The notes: generated by a model from the sequence alone, not told the origin. A DNA stretch of 64,000 bases from Bicyclus anynana (GCF_947172395.1 NC_069107.1:9592101-9656100), one strand, 5' to 3'; numbered from the stretch's first letter, positions 19,949 to 31,087 are shown. Numbers and translations: made by a program.

Positions 19949-21297
19949 AATGCCATGTAAAAATGCTTCGGTTTTTGGAGCTGATACCTTTTTCAAGGTT
20001 GTGCTAAACATGACAGTGTGCTGATGCTTTTGCTACTTGAGTTTTGGTACTTGATCAGGTGATTAAGGCATTAGACACTACAATAGTGCTTAGACATTGT
20101 GATTAGGTTAGGCGCAATTTTAAAATAAACGTTTTTTCTTTATTTTCTTTCTAAAATAGCTGGATAATGTTAACGTAAGCCGGTGTAATGCACTAACTGG
20201 GTTCATTGGCGTATCTAGGATTATTTCCTGAGGTGGGAGGATAAAACTTTCGATAGCAATATTTGTAGACGCAGACGTCTGAAACGGCTCGACTTATTTA
20301 TTATTTTTTCTTTGTACAAGTATCTATGGTAGGTATCAGAAAATGTCTTAATATATTTTTCAAAATATTTATTACTTGTAGGTTTTTCTCTATTATAAGC
20401 TGTAATTGTTATTATTTGATATTTTAAATGTTATTTTCTGTAAATTATTAGTATTTCAGCGTTCATCATAAAATTTTAAATCGGTAGCCCAGTATCCCAG
20501 GGTGGGCACTGGACTATTCTAGGGTTGACCCGGCCCACCCGACCCACCCGCTATATGTATACGTCTATGAGTCTGGGTTTTGCCCAGCAAATCGTTACTT
20601 GAAATCATAACTCGAGCAAAACCCAGCGCTAATCTAGTGTCTATTAAGTGTGTCAAGTGAAGATAGTAGTGATAAGTGTGACAGCTGACAACCGTTGGAC
20701 TATTGAGAATCTTTCGTCAACGGCTTGCGACATCACTCACTGTGACATACCTATTAGAGGACACGAAGGAAAATGCAAATTACTGTCGCGAATTGGTGGT
20801 TTAGTGTTTTACACGTGCCACAATATGCCTTTAAGAGCGCGCAGCGCGACGATACGATATGGGTAAAATTCGAAGCGCAAACGAGACGCCGAATTATGAC
20901 TTTCACGTGAGTGAAAAGCACGGAGCGATTGACGCGCGACGCAAATTTTATGACATGAGCGCCAAAACTATTTTTACCTAATTGCAAGTAAATTAAACAA
21001 CTTAACGAAAAACAAAATGGCCATGTTCAAGATATATACCTAATTTTCTATACTAAACAAAAATTTAAGAAAATAAGTTTGCTTTTCCTGAGATTGAAAG
21101 CAAAATGTGAGCCAAACATGTATTTTTCAAAAAAATAAACTATCGAGAAAAGTTTTACAAATTGTGTATTTTGTATAGTCATAACGAAGCTAACACTTTG
21201 AAATATCATTTACCCAAATATCAGGCTCCTAACTTTTCCAGAATCTGAGATCCAGAACCATTTGTAACCACCAAATTACATATTGCACACTCTGAAG
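19949..21297. other. Largely unclassified region
   Basis: 20480-20570 has a repetitive CCCACC/GGGTGG patch. 20830-20970 is rich in GCGC motifs (GAGCGCGCAGCGCGACG, GACGCGCGACGCAAATTTT) and may be an unlisted MITE. Nothing else recognised. Confidence 0.4.
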
Positions 21298-21410
21298 TAG
21301 TGTTGCCAGGTGTCCGGTTAAGGCCGGACATAGTTAGCTTTTTAATCCGGACACCGAAATAAACGGTGTCCGGCTTGTCCGGCTTTTGTTAGGCTTTACA
21401 TTTCGCAAAC
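21298..21410 (+). repeat. CCGGAC-rich repeat end
   Basis: GTGTTGCCAGGTGTCCGGTT, GGCCGGACATAG and GTCCGGCTTGTCCGGC; related to the ends at 7362 and 8025. Class unknown. Confidence 0.45.
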
Positions 21411-21433
21411 GAGCGAACAACGAGTGGGAATAA

Positions 21434-21845
21434 AAAGAGATGGTCCAAAATTGTATGGAGCCCAGGATCAGTCATTGTACCCTGGCGGAAATAAAAGAAA
21501 ATATTTATTTTAACTATTTTCTATTAAACAAATCTACGAATTCACTTTAATTCTTCCGAAATAATATTCATTCTTTCCCAAGAAATGCAACAGTAATATG
21601 AATTACAATGGCGGATTGATGACGTTTTCAATGCAGTAGTCGATTTGACGTTTGCTGTCAATTGTCATGTCATAGTTGTTTTATGGGCGCCATCTTGATA
21701 TAACTCAAATACTTGGGTTTTAAAATTATTTATTTCTTTTTATTTAGTTACATTGCATTATTAATATTTTAACAAATACCCTGTATTTTTTAAATTTTAA
21801 TGATACGGGGTATAAGAGTGGGCCTGAAATGGACCATCTCCTTTA
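21434..21845. repeat. Possible MITE with GAGATGGTCCA ends
   Basis: AGAGATGGTCCAAAATTG at the left and AAATGGACCATCTCC at the right are inverted about 400 bp apart. The interior contains CGCCATCTTGATATAAC. Only one copy is visible, so this is tentative. Confidence 0.3.
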
Positions 21846-21907
21846 AATGTCTCGACCCCAGGAAGTATTAATCGAAGCCATATAGGATAACCACTAGATC
21901 ACATGAT

Positions 21908-22180
21908 AATAAATAAATAATAATATACTTAAACAATACACACTATCTAGCCCCAAAGTAAGCATACAGAGTAGCTTGTGTTATGGGTGCTAAGATAGTT
22001 GATATTATAATATTAATATACAATTATATACTACATATAAATACTTATATAATGTATAAATACACACAGACACTGGAAAACACCCATGCTCATCACGCAA
22101 ATATTTTCCAGTTGTGGGAATCGAACCCACGGCCGTGGATGCAGGAAGCAGGGTCACTACCCACTGCGCCACGCGGCCGT
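21908..22180 (-). mobile_element. SINE-C, complete, with CATGAT duplication
   Basis: Minus-strand copy with head ACGGCCGCGTGGCGCAGTGG and box B GGTTCGATTCCC. CATGAT occurs at 21902-21907 and 22181-22186. It keeps the uninterrupted site TTTATATGTAGTATATAATT, which is the empty site for the Helitron at 10178. Confidence 0.93.
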
Positions 22181-22420
22181 CATGATGCATGCATATGCTG
22201 TGCCACAGAAAAGTTACAAACACAAATAAAAAAAAATCAATTTGATTGCAATTGCATATTCTCGCGACAAAAAACGCGGGAAGTGATGAGTAAGTAGATA
22301 ACGATTCTTTGTGAACGGGACTAAACGTAATGACGTCATTATGACGATTTCACACATGTTAACAATGATTATGTAAATTGGGTTATTGATATCATATTAT
22401 GCAACCCAATTATATAATAA

Positions 22421-22618
22421 CTAGCTGACGCCGCGCGGTTTCACCCGCGTGGTTCTCGTTCCCGTAGGAGTACGGGGATAATATATAGCCAGCAGCCTTC
22501 CTCGATAAATAGGCTATCTAACACTGAAACAATTTTTCAAATCGGACCAGTAGTTCCTGAGATTAGCGCGTTCAATCAAACAAACTCTTCAGCTTTATAT
22601 ATTAGTATAGAGTATAGA
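22421..22618 (-). mobile_element. Lep1-like Helitron, complete
   Basis: CTAGCTGACGCCGCGCGGTT at the left (3' end), AAACAATTTTTCAAATCGGA inside, and TAGTATAGAGTATAGA|T at the right (5' end), with a doubled TATAGAG. Flanks are A and T as expected. Confidence 0.9.
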
Positions 22619-22631
22619 TATAGATAATATA

Positions 22632-22932
22632 TTAACCCATATTCGGCTCACTGCTGAGCGCGAGTCTGCTCTCAGAAAGATAGGGGTAAGACCAATAGTC
22701 CACCACGCTGGCTCAATGGGGATTGGCAGACTTCACACACGCAGAGAATTCAGAAAATGCAAATGGTATGCAAAATTCCTCACGATGTTTTTCCTTCACC
22801 GTTTGAGACACGTGATAATTAATTTCTTAAAATGCACACAACTGAAAAGTTGGAGGTGCATCCCGGACCGGATTCAAACCCACTCCCTCCGGAATCGGAG
22901 GCAGAAGTCATATCCACTGGGCTATCACGTCG
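22632..22932 (-). mobile_element. SINE-B, full length
   Basis: AACCCATATTCGGCTCACTG to GGGCTATCACG, with a diverged hairpin (CAGAAAGATAGGGG). It follows the Helitron by about 12 bp. Confidence 0.92.
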
Positions 22933-23240
22933 TCAATCTTATACTTACATATAAGAGGAATTCTGAAAGTGGCGCCAGTGACAGTGTTTTTTTCTTGTTT
23001 TTGGAATTGGTTTTTTTTATATATCCTAGTGACACATCCATCTCAACATACGCAATAAATTGCATAATATTATCTAATTTTGGAAGTAGCGGCCTCAGTC
23101 CAAGGCGCAGTTTGTCAAAGTACCCTCAAATTGGCGTCGCACGCGTGTCTCTGCGCTAACCATACGTGTCACGATTTTCACGATTTTTCAATGTTTACTA
23201 TTACAAAATCGACATATTGACTAAGGACTTTATATCTACA

Positions 23241-23452
23241 CTAGATGATGCCGCGCGGTTTCACCCGCGTGGTTCCCGTTCCCGTGGGAATACCGGGATA
23301 ATATATAGCCTATAGCCTTCCTCGATAAATGGACTATCTAACACTAAAAGAATTTTTCAAATTGGACCAGTAGATCCTGAGATTAGCGCGTTCAATCAAA
23401 CAAACAAAGAAACAAACAAACTCTTCAGCTTTATAATATTAGTATAAGCCTC
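23241..23452 (-). mobile_element. Lep1-like Helitron
   Basis: CTAGATGATGCCGCGCGGTT at the left, CCTCGATAAATGGACTATCT inside, a (CAAA)n tract and TTTATAATATTAGTATAAG at the right. Confidence 0.9.
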
Positions 23453-23668
23453 TTAATCGAAAACACTTAAATAGAGAAGTTTCCTTTATTCGAAAAGAGT
23501 AAAAAGTTATCGGTAACTTTATCATAATTTGGGTAATGTTAACCATATATTTTTAACATAACATAACATTTTTCGAATTTAATAATTTCATAGTAACCTT
23601 CATAAGGGCCTTTTCACACGACACGTTTTTTAAACGAGCGCGTCCGCTGCGCGTTATTAACGAGTAAT

Positions 23669-23931
23669 AGCAGATTATGAAATCTAAGATGGAATCGGGC
23701 TCAATTGTTAGTAGAATGATGAAACACTCCTTTCGGTTTCTACACGAAATAGTACTGGAACACTACATAGCTTGGCGGTATGTCAATTTAAACCTGTAGG
23801 ATGATAATTAGCCAGGGCCGAAGCCTCCCATCAGCTGGGCTTGGACCAATTAAGAAAACCTCAATCGGCCCAGCCGGGGATCGAACCCAGGATCTCCGTC
23901 TTGTAAATCCACTGCGCCACGAAGGCCGTCG
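23669..23931 (-). mobile_element. SINE-A lacking the terminal tail
   Basis: From AAATCTAAGATGGAATCGGG to the head CCACGAAGGCCGTC. CACGAC-type sequence on each side (TCACACGACACG and CGTCGTGTGCAAA) suggests insertion into another GC-rich repeat. Confidence 0.88.
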
Positions 23932-24950
23932 TGTGCAAAATGTCTATTGACTTGTGTTTCCTGAGAGCCCTAAACGCATTAAACGCTCGTCATTGGCTCG
24001 ATTATAAAACGCCGTGTATGTACTAGGTTTATTATAGAATTAAAAAAAAAACCACCGGTAGATTGTAGCTAAGACTTTGTTCAAAGCGTATGCACTTATT
24101 TGCGTACAATACATGTTTTTTTTATTATAATTATTTTTATTGATAGTCAACACGCAAATAGTACACGTGATCTTAATTAAAAAAACATCATCATAATAAT
24201 GCGCTGCCTTAGTATAAAAACGCGTTATCAACTGAGTCGTGGTGCCATAATTTGTTACAGCACGTCTACCCACCACCTCCCATGGCCCTTTCAACCTCTC
24301 GTTAATTTGGGCCGAATCGAGGGAGGGCGAACCCGGTACTTAATCGAGGGAGGGCGAACCCGGTACTTAAACACGTCTAGTTAGTATGCTAGTCCCACAG
24401 GCCCCATTGGAGCGTTGTGGTAGGCCTAATCCTATAAAAAGGCCTGGCTTGTCGTTTGTAATAGGCCATTTACATTCAAGGTGTTTAGATTGTAGATGAT
24501 ATGACTATTATTATTTTAAACAATAAAATAGCTAATACCTTGCAATTGGATTGTAAATTTTATTTCTTTTGGTGGTCTTAATTATAATTTGCAATATGTT
24601 TATGTTTTTCAATCAAAAAATTTAAACATTTATTTAATTAAATTGTTATTTAATCGTTAATTTAGTTAATTCAATTACCGAAGGAATAAATTAAGTATTC
24701 TCCTTGAAACTTACGTTAGTCAGAAAACGTCTCAGATAAAATTATCGAGTTGCAGGAAAAATTTCGTAGAAACCACGCAAAATGTTGATAATTTTATCGC
24801 ATGCGATAATATTACGACTATGACTATCTCATGTCATCTATCTTTACATGTATAAATACTAGTCCTTTATGAGTGATTCACCAAACTGATGATAAAGAGA
24901 TGAATTTCCATTATCTATATAAGGAAATTGGACTCTCCATTTAAATTTTG
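23932..24950. other. AT-rich region with one short duplication
   Basis: No gene or known mobile element seen except the tandem duplication at 24314. A small open frame 24040-24294 on the minus strand has no supporting features. Confidence 0.5.
24314..24369. repeat. 28-bp tandem duplication
   Basis: The unit with TCGAGGGAGGGCGAACCCGG and GTACTTAA is present twice with no differences, so the duplication is recent. Confidence 0.9.
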
Positions 24951-25278
24951 CCGGCCTCCGAGACGCAGTGGTGGTGGATTTACAAGACGGAGGTAACGGG
25001 TTCGATCCCCGGCTGGGCCGATTGACGTTTTCTTTATTAGTCAAGGTCTAGCTGGTGGGAGGTTTCGGCCATGGCTAGTTACCATTTTACCGGCAAAGAC
25101 GTACCGCAAAGCGATTTTAGCGTGCCGTATGTCGTGTAAAAACCGAAATGGCTGTGGATTTTCATCCTACGAACCAATACCTAACAAGTTAGCCCGCTTC
25201 CATCTTAGATTGCATCACTTATTATTTTCTTACCATCAGGTGAGATTGCAGTCAAGGGCTAACTTGTAAAGCATAAAA
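24951..25278 (+). mobile_element. SINE-A, full length with insertion in tail
   Basis: Head GGCCTCCGAGACGCAGTGGT, box B GGGTTCGATCCCCGG; the tail stem-loop region carries an extra TTATTATTTTC before TTACCATCAGG. Confidence 0.92.
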
Positions 25279-25425
25279 AAATCGGATCGGAAGTTAAAAA
25301 TCCGATACGATGCGTCCGATACGTAGGATTCGGATAAGTGGACGTCTGCCATAAAAAGTCCAGCTGACAGAGATCGAACCTACGACCTTTTAGGTTGAGT
25401 CCGATCTCTTTACAATAAAGTAATT
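25279..25425 (-). repeat. CGTATCGGA-type repeat with tRNA-like segment
   Basis: ATCCGATACGATGCGTCCGA and GATTCGGATAAGTGGACG resemble 55480-55640. On the minus strand GTAGGTTCGATCTCTGTCAG looks like a box B. May be two abutting elements. Confidence 0.4.
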
Positions 25426-25900
25426 GTTATTAAGGCCTTAAATGAGTTGTAAGTGTGTGCAAGTATTTAAATCTCGCTCTACTGAGATAAAACCGTGACC
25501 ATGCAAATCGTAGCTGAAAAGAATTATTTCTTTTCTCAGACACTGATTAGCATTTACATCTAAAAGCATAATTAGCTTATCAGTGGGCTCCATTGTGCCA
25601 TTTACTGGCGTTGTGACACACTCGCGACTTTTTGTTTTAAAACTTTTTGTCTTGTCGACATAAGCTTGACATAGTGTTATTTTATTTTAAACAAAAACCC
25701 AGAAACACAATATATAATATAAATAAATAAATAAAAATAAAATAAACTTGTGTGATATGATAGTCATGACAAGGCAGACAAAACGATTAAGGGGCCTGCA
25801 ACGCGAATCGCACGAAATATGCAATGTTCACTCTACTAAAATATATATCAAATACTTCCATTAACGGATTTTAATTTTATAAATTGTTTGTATTAATAAA
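25426..25900. other. AT-rich spacer
   Basis: Nothing recognised. Confidence 0.5.
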
Positions 25901-25904
25901 GGAA

Positions 25905-26030
25905 AGGAAGGAGTGTGGATTTTTATCCTCCTTCTAACAAGCTAGCCCACTTCCATCTTAAACTGCATCATCACTTACCATCAGGTGAAATTGTAGTCAA
26001 GGGCTAACTTGTAAAGAATAAAAAAAAAAT
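25905..26030 (+). mobile_element. SINE-A tail half
   Basis: AAGGAGTGTGGATTTTTATC through GGGCTAACTTGTAAAGAATA and poly(A). Confidence 0.88.
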
Positions 26031-27072
26031 ATAAAATAATTGAAAAATATCTTTCTTTGAGTTTGTATTTTTTTTTATTTTACAAAACAACCACCTTATA
26101 AAATTTTCAGGGGGCTTATTTGTTATCGAGCAAATCGAAGTCTGGAAGAAGGCTTTGAAGGAAAACGACCCACTACTATGGTTCGCTACGTACGTTCGTA
26201 ATTTTTTCCGACTCACCATGTATACAGGTTTGACTAACGTTAAGCCCAAGGACTATAAAGCGCAGTTTTCTCTTGTTGTTTACCGCTATTGCCAAGCGTT
26301 TTTATTTGAGTTATGAACTTTCCACTTATGAAGTTTTTAGGCACTCTTACGCTTAGTTCTTGTATTCAGAATAATGCATTAATTTGTGTTTTATTTTACA
26401 TGGACCTCTAATAAGTTCCGCTGCTATTTTATTACCAGCTTCTCAAAAAGATAATGTAGTGCGTTTAAACATAAAAGGGAGCACCTATCCCCGGCCATGG
26501 CCTACCCTAACCACCCACCAATTGTCTTATATCTGAAAAAAATCTTGATAATTCTACTTTATTAATGAAATCATTACTTTATCAAAAAAAAGTTTGATAC
26601 AACGTTTTATGACATTTTTAATTAATCTTTAATTGGTCCCCAATTGAGACAAGCAAAGGTTGTTGACGCTAAATAAGTAATTTTACGACATTTTTTGACG
26701 ATTTATGATTGGTTTGTTTGTTTGTTTCTTTTATGTTAAGCTTGTTGGTAATAGAAAAAAAAAATCAGATTCAAATGTTACTTCGCCGCTTTGGCACACC
26801 AGAGAACTTTTTGAGCAAAAAAAGTGATGTGAGCAAAAAAAGTGATTTTTGAGAAAAAAAAATGTTTTTTTTTAAATTCAAGAAACATATTTTTATTAAG
26901 CTAATTATTTAACCAGTTCTTTATTTATAAGTACATCAGATTATCATCTCCATAAACTTTTATACGGCGGTATATCTGGGTTCTGGGCCGACGTTTTATT
27001 GGCTTGTGGGCATTCTCCTTTAGTCACTTTCTTAATTTCATCATTATCATTATTCGGCTTAGCTAGCTTTAC
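26031..27072. other. AT-rich spacer
   Basis: Contains a small duplication GAGCAAAAAAAGTGAT at 26814-26845. No gene or transposon recognised. Confidence 0.5.
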
Positions 27073-27232
27073 TAGCGGACTCTCGCAGTTTCACCCGCGT
27101 ATCTCTCGTCCCCATGGGAGTACTAGGATAAAAATATAGTTTATGTTACTCGCTGATAATGTAGCTTTCCATTTAGGTGTGAGAGCGTATCAAACAAACG
27201 CGCAATTGAATTTATAATATTACGAGTAGGTA
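27073..27232 (-). mobile_element. Lep1-like Helitron in left arm
   Basis: CTAGCGGACTCTCGCAGTTT at the left, CTGATAATGTAGCTTTCCAT inside, TTTATAATATTACGAGTAGG at the right. It has an internal deletion relative to the right-arm copy. Confidence 0.85.
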
Positions 27233-27268
27233 ATTAGGATTAACAGTAGTGATGTTTTTTAATAAAAT

Positions 27269-27452
27269 TATAGCTTGGCAACTTCGTTCGTAACACTCCC
27301 GATGTTCCGCGCGGGCCGGGGGGCGTGTAGCAATGAATGAAAAACCCACGACTGATGCACATCACTTCCCCGCACGCACGATATCACATCCGCGCAGTCT
27401 TTCCCCCCGTCGCCCGCATATCAGGGAGTATCATCAACTTGCCAGACTATAG
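27269..27452 (+). mobile_element. MITE-1 in left arm
   Basis: TTATAGCTTGGCAACTTCGT and ATCAACTTGCCAGACTATAG are its inverted ends. The interior is strongly GC-rich (CCGCGCGGGCCGGGGGGCG). Confidence 0.85.
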
Positions 27453-27516
27453 AACTGCGTTATTCAATATTGCATGACTATTTAAGAGCCCAGTGCAAGT
27501 TAGTTTGCTAACATCA

Positions 27517-27818
27517 TTAGCAACCCATTTTCGGATCACTGTTGAGCTCGATTTTCCTCTCAGAATGAGAGGGGTTACGCCAATAGTCCACCACGCTGGC
27601 CCAATGCGGATTGACAGACTTCACACACGCAGAGAATTAAGAAAATTTTTTGGTGTGAAGGTTTCCTCACGATGTTTTCCTTCACCGATTGAGACAGGTG
27701 ATATTTAATTTCTTTAAAAGCACACAACTGAAAAGTTGGAGGTGCATAACCCGGACCGGATTCGAACCAACGCCCTCTAGATCGAAGGCAAACGTCATAT
27801 CCACTGAGCTATCACAGC
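27517..27818 (-). mobile_element. SINE-B in left arm, full length
   Basis: AACCCATTTTCGGATCACTG to GAGCTATCAC. It shares the rare TTTTCGGATCACTGTTGAG variant with the right-arm copy, which confirms common descent. Confidence 0.9.
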
Positions 27819-28600
27819 TTGAGCAACATGAAAAATGTTTTTTTCCGAGTCTTTGTAGTTTTGTCTTGATATTAAAGTGATAACTAGAAGCTGCGAGATT
27901 TGATTTGATTTGATTTGTGTCATTGTCTAATCTTTTACTGCTTAACCCACTTCTTTAGAAATATTTGTAGTTCTATCGTATGTCGTGAGTATATCCACTA
28001 TCACTCTATAAAGGTATTTTCTCAAGACATTTTTGTCGTGCGACAAATCGCTAGTGTGTCGCGTATCGCATTCACACCGGAGCGCCGCGTACTATCGGCG
28101 ACTTTGCGTTTATCATTGTCAAGCGTTTTATTTGTATTTCATTTTTCATGATAAACACCATGGCAATCAGTCCCGCCCGCACGCTTGACGGCAACTGACG
28201 TACGTCAGTCACGGTCCGCGTTCACGATTAGCCGGCAAAGTTTTTCTGCCCTAGTGACATATTTTTACGCTAACAATAGTTGTAAGTAACAATAGCACTA
28301 GGTGTTGTATTTAATAGTAAACGTGCCTGGATCTCAATGCGTCTCACTCTATCTCACGGATCTCGATGTGTCTCGCGCTATCTCACGGATCTCGATGGTT
28401 TCTCGAGTTATCTTCAGGAGAGTCGTCATTTGTATTGTTGTTTCTATTATTTATAACCCATGAGTACTTAAGACTCTGTTTGTACTAGGCTTTAGTACTT
28501 TGCTTGAGTATTTCTATATCAAAGGTTTATGCGGTATTCAATATTCGTGGATCTATCTTGTGTTAACGAATATTGAATGAAGTAATTTGTTTACATTAAT
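27819..28600. other. Spacer between inverted arms
   Basis: Contains a (TTTGA)n patch at 27897, a CpG-rich block 28040-28230 (CGCGTATCGCATTCACACCG) with the 16-bp palindrome ACTGACGTACGTCAGT at 28194-28209, and a 29-bp tandem repeat at 28330. No gene recognised. Confidence 0.5.
28330..28415. repeat. 29-bp tandem repeat, three units
   Basis: Units begin GATCTC(A/G)ATG and contain TCTCAC/TCTCG runs; starts at 28330, 28359 and 28388, with the third degenerate. Confidence 0.85.
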
Positions 28601-28611
28601 CTATATAAGAA

Positions 28612-28858
28612 TCCTTGATAGGATTCCGGAGGGTGTGGGTTCGAATCCAATCCGGGCATGAACCTCTAAATTTTCAGATAAGTGCATTTTAAGAAATTGA
28701 ATATCACGTGTGTCATGCATATCAGAGAATTTTCTTAATTCTCTGCGTGTATGAAGTCTGCCAATCCGCATTGGGCCAGCGTGGTGGACTGTTGGCCTAA
28801 CCCTTCTCATTCTGAAAGGAGATTCGTGCTCAACAGTGATCCGAAAATGGGTTGCTAA
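28612..28858 (+). mobile_element. SINE-B in right arm
   Basis: GATAGGATTCCGGAGGGTGT, box B GGGTTCGAATCC, then a body lacking the CAAACGGTGAAGGAAAAC section, ending GTGATCCGAAAATGGGTTG. Confidence 0.88.
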
Positions 28859-29053
28859 TGATGTTAAAAGTCATAGCAGACTGACAGACTGGGTTTTATA
28901 TATGCTTAAGGGGTAAATTTTATACAATACATTATGACTAGGTACTAAAGCATTTTTGAAAATTGTACTCCTGAGGGATGAATGAAAATTGTAGATCAAA
29001 CTGACTTCCACTGGGCTCTTAAATAGTTATGCAATATTGAATGACGCGGTACT

Positions 29054-29242
29054 GTTGTCTTTTAAGTTCGTTGATGATACTCCCATGATATGCCGGCGAC
29101 GGGGGGAAAGACTGCGCGGATGTGATATCGTGCGTGCGGGGAAGTGAGGTGCATCAGTCGTGGGTTTTTCATTCATCGCTACACTCCCCCCGACCCGCGC
29201 AGACCATGGGGAATGTTACGAACGAAGTTGCCAAGCTATAAT
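29054..29242 (-). mobile_element. MITE-1 in right arm
   Basis: AAGTTCGTTGATGATACTCC near the left and GAAGTTGCCAAGCTATAA at the right. The left terminal 15 bp has been replaced. Confidence 0.8.
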
Positions 29243-29283
29243 TTTATTAACAACGAGTTAAAAACATCACTACGGTTAATCCT

Positions 29284-29477
29284 AATTACCTACTCGTAAT
29301 ATTAAAAATTTAAATGCGTGTTCGTTTGATACGCTCTCACATCTAAACAACTCATCCGATTCAAGAGATTCTTTCACCAATGGCAAGCTACATTATCAGC
29401 GAGTAACATAAGCTATATTTTATCCCAGTACTCCCATGGGAACGGGAACTACACGTGAAACTGCGGGCGTCCGCTAG
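29284..29477 (+). mobile_element. Lep1-like Helitron in right arm
   Basis: CTACTCGTAATATTAAAAAT to GCGGGCGTCCGCTAG|T, with CCCATGGGAACGGGAACTAC. Confidence 0.88.
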
Positions 29478-29935
29478 TAAATAATGTTTTACGGAAACAG
29501 TCATTTGCAAAAAAAAACATGAATTTCATAACCTCGTATTATTTTTGGAAGTCGTTTAAAAAAAAGGCATTTTAATATTCAACGTCACTTTTTTGATGTA
29601 TGTTCGTTTTGTTCGTTTAGTATCAAATTAATTTTTACGATGACCTTTTACAGTTGCGTGGTTTTCTGACATAGTTTTATTAATATTAACATAAATATTA
29701 TTTAATAAAGCAATTAGGTAAAACTTAGTGTTGTATACGCAAAACCCATGGTACTTAATCATCTTAATTTAGCCTTAATATTATATTGTTATTTTATTGT
29801 ATATATTCTCTTATTCTAACTATCTATATATATAATTCTTATTTAGTAACTTATTCACGAGTTAGTCTATAAACCCTGGCTGAGTTTCTTGTGGGCTCTA
29901 CTAGGACCAAGGCGCTTTGGAGTCCTCGTAACTTA
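29478..29935. other. AT-rich spacer
   Basis: Nothing recognised. Confidence 0.5.
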
Positions 29936-29936
29936 A

Positions 29937-30300
29937 TTAAGCCTCGACAGTTCAACGGTTAGATCGGTCGGACTCACCACCGAGCGGTGGTGGTTCGATC
30001 CCCGCCCCGTTGGTCTACTGTCGTCGTCGTTATCAACCCATATACGGCTCACTGCTGAGCTCAAGTCTCCTCTTAGAATGAGAGGGGTTAGGTCAATAGT
30101 CCACCACGCTGGCCCAATGCGGATTTGCAGACTTCACACACACAGAGAGCTAAGAAAATTCTCTGGTATGAAAGTTTCCTCATGATGTTTTCCTTCACCG
30201 TTTGAGACACGTGATATTTAATTTCTTAAAATATCTATTATCGTACCCACTACGTATACTTTCCCGATTAGTTGGGAGGGGAATGAGAAAAAGTATGACA
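29937..30300 (+). mobile_element. SINE-D, split by SINE-B
   Basis: Head GCCTCGACAGTTCAACGG with box B GGTGGTTCGATCCCCGCCCC, interrupted after GGTCTACTGTCGT, resuming TCTATTATCGTACCCACTAC and ACTTTCCCGATTAGTTGGGA. The complete form, on the minus strand, lies at 61210. Confidence 0.85.
30025..30233 (-). mobile_element. SINE-B inserted in SINE-D
   Basis: Lacks its tRNA head (5'-truncated) and is flanked by TCTACTGTCGT (30014-30024) and TCTATTATCGT (30234-30244), an 11-bp target duplication with two later differences. Confidence 0.9.
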
Positions 30301-30689
30301 AATATTCTTTTAAACAAAAAAAGCAAGTTTTCGAGCAATTGTTATCACCATCTCAATCAAACTCTCGTGCGAATTGGGGTTTACTTTAATATTAAACAGT
30401 TTCCAGTTGCTTGGCTTCGCGTTTTTCCACAGCCTTGTAGCTCGTTCTTGTCTCGTTTGGTTCTACTGACCTTATTGAGTTCGAGACATCTTGAGTTTTT
30501 GCTTGTTTAACTAAACACTTTAACCGTTTAGTTAGTTAGTTTTTTGGTTCTTAAAATCAATTAAGATTATTTTAAAACAAATCTTCTATATCTAAATCTA
30601 TTACAGGTACAAAAGTTTTAAATTTTATAAAGGCTCCGAAAGTAATGGACCGATTTGAAAAATTCTTTTACCATTCCTCCGTATTGACT

Positions 30690-30765
30690 TTTCAACCGAT
30701 TTAAAAAAAGGAGGAGGTTCTCATTTCTCAATTTGTCGGAATCTTTTCATTTTTAAAGATTTATT
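30690..30765 (+). repeat. Rep-R end fragment
   Basis: TTCAACCGATTTAAAAAAAG and GAGGAGGTTCTCATTT match the AACCGACTTC...GGAGGAGGTT end of Rep-R. Confidence 0.5.
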
Positions 30766-30771
30766 TTTAAC

Positions 30772-30960
30772 TAGCGGACGCCCGAGACTTCGTCCGCATG
30801 GAATTTTGTTTTTCACAAACCCTCGGGAACCATGGATTTTCCGGGATAAAAAGTAGCCTTATCGGTTCAGTAGTTGCAGTGTTGAAGAGTAACAAACATC
30901 CAAACATACATCTAAACATCCATTAAAACTTTCGTGTTTATAATATTTGTAGGATATTTG
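30772..30960 (-). mobile_element. Helitron, internally deleted
   Basis: CTAGCGGACGCCCGAGACTT and CGTCCGCATGGAATTTTG at the 3' end, GGGATAAAAAGTAGCC, then TCGGTTCAGTAGTTGCAGTG and the degraded 5' end TTTATAATATTTGTAGGA. Confidence 0.85.
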
Positions 30961-30971
30961 GCGGATGTTTA

Positions 30972-31050
30972 TTTTTAACCCCCTACCAAAAAAGAGGGGT
31001 GTAAGTTTGACGTGTCTGTCTGTATGTCTGTCTGTGGCACTCCGAATGTC
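30972..31050 (+). repeat. Rep-S end
   Basis: TTTTTAACCCCCTACCAAAA, GTTTGACGTGTCTGTCTG; the reverse copy is at 38628. Confidence 0.6.
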
Positions 31051-31087
31051 TGCAAATATACTCGAGTGGGGACTCGAAAGCGCACTG

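Larger units (their letters stand above)
27073..27818 (+). repeat. Left arm of a 2.4-kb inverted duplication
   Basis: Order: Helitron fragment, spacer TAATTAGGATTAAC, MITE-1, unique TTCAATATTGCAT...TTAAGAGCCCAGTG, SINE-B. The same order appears reverse-complemented at 28600-29477. Matching single-copy spacers show that a block, not separate insertions, was duplicated. About 140 bp present in the other arm is missing here after TTAGTTTG. Confidence 0.85.
28600..29477 (-). repeat. Right arm of the 2.4-kb inverted duplication
   Basis: Reverse-complement counterpart of 27073-27818, with SINE-B, unique spacer, MITE-1 and Helitron in mirrored order. It retains about 140 bp absent from the left arm, so the left arm was probably deleted after duplication. 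Confidence 0.85.

Noticed and set aside
22716..23159. 147-codon open frame
   Set aside because: The first half is SINE-B read on the opposite strand; no coding character after it.
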